In this document: positions 15,252 through 17,484 of the stretch, in pieces | Position numbering within the stretch: position 1 is the first letter of the stretch | Layout: every line of letters starts with the position of its first letter | Assembly (NCBI GenBank): GCA_003696705.1 | Contig: RFGD01000041.1 | Location: 1 to 17,484, forward strand | DNA: 17,484 nt | Direction: 5' to 3' | Source of the DNA: Alphaproteobacteria bacterium | GTDB taxonomy: Bacteria > Pseudomonadota > Alphaproteobacteria > Rhodobacterales > Rhodobacteraceae | Position numbers and translations under genes: made by a program | Notes under the pieces: generated by a model | Databases searched by the model: none | Told to the model about the DNA's origin: nothing | Seen by the model: only the letters and a program-made list of their open reading frames with translations

Positions 15252-16663
15252 GGCAGCAACTCCGCAAGGCGAAGTTCGGCGATGCGCTCGACCTGGCGGC
15301 AGGCTTCGGCGAACTCGGTCTCGGGATCGTGCTCGAGCCGGTCCCAGAAGGCCTTCAGGATGGACGTCTTGTCGTGGTCGCGCACGGCGATGATGAAGGG
15401 AAAGCCGAATTTCTTCCGGTAGCGCTCGTTGAGCGTTTCGAACGTCTTCCGCTCGGCGTCCGTCAGCGCGTCGAGCCCGGCCGACGCCTGCTCGGCCGCG
15501 CTTTCGGCCGTCAGCCGACGCGCCGCGGCCAGCCGCCCGGCAAGGTCGGGATGCGCGCGCAGGACGCCGAGGCGCTCGTCGTGCGAGGCCGACCGGAAGG
15601 CCCGGCAGAGGGCATTGTGCAGCCCCCGGGCCGTGTCATGGGCGGGGCCAAGCTCAAGCGCCCAGGCGCGCTCGGCGATCCATGGGGAATGTTCGAAGAT
15701 GCCGCCGAAAAGCTCGACGAAGGCGTCGCGATCCATCATGGACGGCCGCTCGTGCGCCCCGGCGGGGTGGCGCTCGGCCCAGTGGCGGGCAATGTCGATG
15801 CGCCGGGCGATCCAGACGTCCGGGCGCGCCGCCACATGGTCGATGAAGCGCCGAAGGGCGGCGGCCCGTCCCGGCCGTCCCGCCAGGCGACAGTGAAGCC
15901 CGACCGACATCATCTTCGGCCGGCCGGCATGCCCCTCGGCCAGAAGCGTGTCGAAGGTGTCGCGCAGATAGGTGAAGAACTGGTCCCCCGAGTTGAAACC
16001 CTGCGGCGTCGCGAAGCGCATGTCGTTTGCGTCGAGCGTATAGGGGACGATGAGCTGATCGCGCCGCCCGAACTTCATCCAGTACGGAAGATCGTCGGCG
16101 TAACTGTCGGCAATATAGTCGAATTGCCCCGTTTCGGCGGCAAGGCGGACGGTGTTCATCGAGGTGCGGCCCGTATACCACCCGCAGGGCGGCGTTCCGA
16201 CGACCTCGGTGTGCAGGCGAATGGCCTCGGCGATATGGGCGCGCTCTTCGTCCTCGGGCATGTTGCGATAGTCGATCCACTTGAGCCCGTGGCTGGCAAC
16301 CTCCCACCCGGCGTCCTTCATGGCGGCCACCTGTTCGGGGCTGCGGGCCAGCGCCGTCGCGACGCCATAGACGGTGACGGGCACGCCCGCGTCTTCAAAG
16401 AGCGTGTGTAGCCGCCAGAACCCGGCACGGGCGCCGTATTCGTAGATCGATTCCATGTTCCAGTGGCGCTGGCCCGGCCAGGGCTCGGCGCCCACGATCT
16501 CGGACAGGAAGGCTTCCGATGCCGGATCGCCGTGGAGGATGTTGTTCTCGCCCCCTTCCTCGTAGTTGAGGACGAACTGGACGGCGATGGCGGCACCCCC
16601 CGGCCAGTCGGCCGCCGGAACCCGGGGGCCATAGCCGATCATGTCGCGCGGATATCTGTTCAT
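15248..16663 (-). CDS. puuE: Fused allantoinase (PuuE) - OHCU decarboxylase (UraD)
   Basis: A 471-residue two-domain protein. Residues 1 to about 305 are a PuuE-type, polysaccharide-deacetylase-like allantoinase, with YPRDMIGYG at the start, then FVLNYEEGGEN (30-40), the segment WEVASHGLKWIDY (120-132) and MMSVGLHCRLAGRPGR (251-266). It hydrolyses S-allantoin to allantoate. Residues about 312-471 are an OHCU decarboxylase. They carry the catalytic-type His371 in RAHPDLAG, Glu391-Gln392 in SAAEQASAGL, and YRKKFGFPFIIAVR (415-428), and convert OHCU to S-allantoin. The fusion therefore joins two consecutive steps. I chose ATG 16663 (GGAG close upstream, N-terminus as in homologues); ATG 16675 would add four residues. 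The gene is divergent from uraH across 129 bases. Confidence 0.92.
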   Translation of the reverse strand: MNRYPRDMIGYGPRVPAADWPGGAAIAVQFVLNYEEGGENNILHGDPASEAFLSEIVGAEPWPGQRHWNMESIYEYGARAGFWRLHTLFEDAGVPVTVYGVATALARSPEQVAAMKDAGWEVASHGLKWIDYRNMPEDEERAHIAEAIRLHTEVVGTPPCGWYTGRTSMNTVRLAAETGQFDYIADSYADDLPYWMKFGRRDQLIVPYTLDANDMRFATPQGFNSGDQFFTYLRDTFDTLLAEGHAGRPKMMSVGLHCRLAGRPGRAAALRRFIDHVAARPDVWIARRIDIARHWAERHPAGAHERPSMMDRDAFVELFGGIFEHSPWIAERAWALELGPAHDTARGLHNALCRAFRSASHDERLGVLRAHPDLAGRLAAARRLTAESAAEQASAGLDALTDAERKTFETLNERYRKKFGFPFIIAVRDHDKTSILKAFWDRLEHDPETEFAEACRQVERIAELRLAELLP

Positions 16664-16792
16664 CGTCTCCACCATCCTTCGGATCGCCGCCGCCAGGGCG
16701 AAACCGGCGCATGCCGCAAGTTTCTACTTGAAACGGGGACAGGGCGCTGTGCAACCTTCATTTGAGGGAACGCGCCGACCAGGGGGAGGAAG
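16664..16792. promoter_or_regulatory. Divergent control region between puuE-uraD and uraH
   Basis: This 129-base region separates the two divergent catabolic units and must hold promoters for both. The plus strand has TTGAAA at 16728-16733, a possible -35, but no convincing -10 at the right distance. The minus strand has TTGCAC at about 16749-16754, also without a clear -10. The uraH ribosome binding site, GGGGGAGGAAG, ends just before its ATG. A CAAGT-N4-ACTTG palindrome lies in the middle. Weak core promoter elements would fit an activator-dependent or regulated promoter. Confidence 0.5.
16717..16730. promoter_or_regulatory. Palindrome CAAGT-N4-ACTTG, candidate operator
   Basis: This is a perfect 5+5 inverted repeat with a TTCT spacer, in the centre of the divergent region and overlapping a -35-like TTGAAA (16728-16733). 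It lies in an AT-leaning patch of otherwise GC-rich DNA. Size and symmetry fit a dimeric helix-turn-helix regulator, such as a GntR or LysR/MarR-type purine regulator. No regulator gene is in the window, so its owner is unknown. Confidence 0.45.
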
Positions 16793-17149
16793 ATGAACGG
16801 CTATCTGACCACGCATGTTCTGGACACGGCGCGTGGCATGCCCGCGGCGGGCATCGAGATCGAGCTGTTCCGGCCCGAAGACGGCCCGCGCACGCCCATC
16901 GTCTCGGCCATGACGAATGCCGACGGACGCACCGAGGCCCCCCTCCTGTCGAAGGGGGCGCTTCAGGCCGGGGTCTACGAGCTCGTCTTCCACGCCGGGC
17001 CCTATTTCGACCGCACGCTGGGTCCCGCGAAGGGGCAGAGGTTTCTCGACCGCATCCCCATCCGGTTCGGAGTCGACGACCCTGACGCGCATTACCATGT
17101 GCCGCTTCTTCTGAGCCCGTTCGGCTATTCGACCTATCGCGGCAGCTGA
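16793..17149 (+). CDS. uraH: 5-hydroxyisourate hydrolase (transthyretin-like)
   Basis: A 118-residue protein of the HIU hydrolase/transthyretin family. It hydrolyses 5-hydroxyisourate, the product of urate oxidase, to OHCU, which the UraD domain encoded divergently then decarboxylates. The enzyme signatures separating it from transthyretin are present: LTTHVLD (5-11, His8), NADGR (42-46, Arg46), YHVPLLLSPFGYSTYRGS (101-118, His102), and the C-terminal YRGS tetrapeptide. There is no signal peptide, so it is cytosolic. The ATG at 16793 has a strong ribosome binding site (GGGGGAGGAAG). The next gene starts 9 bases after its stop. Confidence 0.95.
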   Translation: MNGYLTTHVLDTARGMPAAGIEIELFRPEDGPRTPIVSAMTNADGRTEAPLLSKGALQAGVYELVFHAGPYFDRTLGPAKGQRFLDRIPIRFGVDDPDAHYHVPLLLSPFGYSTYRGS

Positions 17150-17158
17150 GGCGCGACC

Positions 17159-17484
17159 GTGCCCGCCCCTGCAAACAGACTGAAGCGCGCCCTGGCTGCC
17201 GGCCAGCGGCAATATGGCCTGTGGCTCGATCTTGGCAGCGACAACGTGGCGGAACTGGCCGCGCGCAGCGGGTTCGACTGGTGCCTTGTCGACGCCGAAC
17301 ACGGCCCGAACGACCTTAGGCGCATCGAGGGCCAGCTTCGCGCCATCGCCGCCGGCGGCGCCGAGGCCGTCGTGCGCGTGCCGATCGGTCAGGACTGGGT
17401 CCTGAAGCGGGTTCTGGACCTTGGGGCGCAGACCGTTCTGGTGCCCATGGTCGACACCGCCGCCGAGGCCCGGGCAATGGCGCG
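17159..17484 (+). CDS. HpcH/HpaI-type aldolase, 5' part (runs off window)
   Basis: The first 108 codons of a class II pyruvate-type aldolase, related to 4-hydroxy-2-oxoheptanedioate and 2-keto-3-deoxyglucarate aldolases. Visible features are LWLDLGSDNVAELAARSG (21-38), the catalytic His48 in VDAEHGPN (44-51), Arg73 in VVRVP, and the start of the following strand VLVPMVDT (93-100). His and Arg match the spacing of His45 and Arg70 of E. coli HpaI as I recall them. The start is a GTG at 17159 with GAGG upstream, 9 bases after uraH, so the genes are probably co-transcribed. These enzymes make or split pyruvate-aldehyde adducts. A link to glyoxylate from ureide breakdown is possible but unproven. 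The metal-binding half lies outside the window. Confidence 0.85.
   Translation, partial: MPAPANRLKRALAAGQRQYGLWLDLGSDNVAELAARSGFDWCLVDAEHGPNDLRRIEGQLRAIAAGGAEAVVRVPIGQDWVLKRVLDLGAQTVLVPMVDTAAEARAMA

Noticed and set aside
16664..16675. Upstream ATG (16675) as the puuE-uraD start
   Set aside because: Possible, but it has no spaced ribosome binding site. Homologues, as I recall them, begin near YPRDMIGYG, so the ATG at 16663 is preferred.
1..17484. Search by eye for CRISPR arrays, tRNA/rRNA genes, insertion sequences and phage genes
   Set aside because: No regularly spaced repeats, cloverleaf-like segments, transposase motifs or phage proteins were seen. Coding is nearly continuous with uniform composition, giving no sign of a mobile island.

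Overview
The window is GC-rich DNA that is densely coded on both strands. Protein families and gene order point to an alphaproteobacterium, most likely Rhodobacterales (Rhodobacteraceae). The pointers are an adjacent olsB-olsA pair for ornithine lipids, a heme A synthase with long inter-helix loops, stacked TRAP and branched-chain-type ABC transporters, and frequent ATGA start/stop overlaps. This placement is inferred from gene content without any database search.

Layout: (1) 1-1031, plus strand: the 3' end of olsB, then olsA (ornithine lipid synthesis). (2) 1028-1645, minus strand: a divergent thiamine-phosphate-synthase-like protein. It shares a CTAG with the end of olsA and a short intergenic region with the divergent trmJ. 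(3) 1812-5298, plus strand: trmJ (tRNA 2'-O-methyltransferase), ctaA (heme A synthase) and an M32 carboxypeptidase overlapping ctaA by ATGA. (4) 5393-10603, minus strand: a complete five-gene ABC transporter of the branched-chain amino acid/amide (HAAT) type, in the order binding protein, livG, livF, livH, livM. (5) 10699-16663, minus strand: a run puuE-uraD fusion, allE, allA, dctP, dctQ, dctM, closed by a good intrinsic terminator. (6) 16793-17484, plus strand, divergent from (5): uraH and the start of an HpcH/HpaI-type aldolase that runs off the window.

The right-hand third is a purine (urate/ureide) degradation locus. UraH hydrolyses 5-hydroxyisourate. The UraD domain decarboxylates OHCU to S-allantoin. 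The PuuE domain opens allantoin to allantoate. AllE takes ureidoglycine to ureidoglycolate, and AllA releases urea and glyoxylate. Urate oxidase, the allantoate-to-ureidoglycine enzyme and a regulator are not in the window. The most interesting feature is a complete TRAP transporter in the same apparent transcription unit as the catabolic genes, which makes it a candidate ureide or related uptake system. The adjacent HAAT-type ABC transporter is a separate unit of unknown substrate. A CAAGT-N4-ACTTG palindrome lies between the divergent catabolic units and is a candidate operator. I saw no tRNA, rRNA, CRISPR array, insertion sequence or prophage gene, and no stretch over 300 bases lacks a gene.
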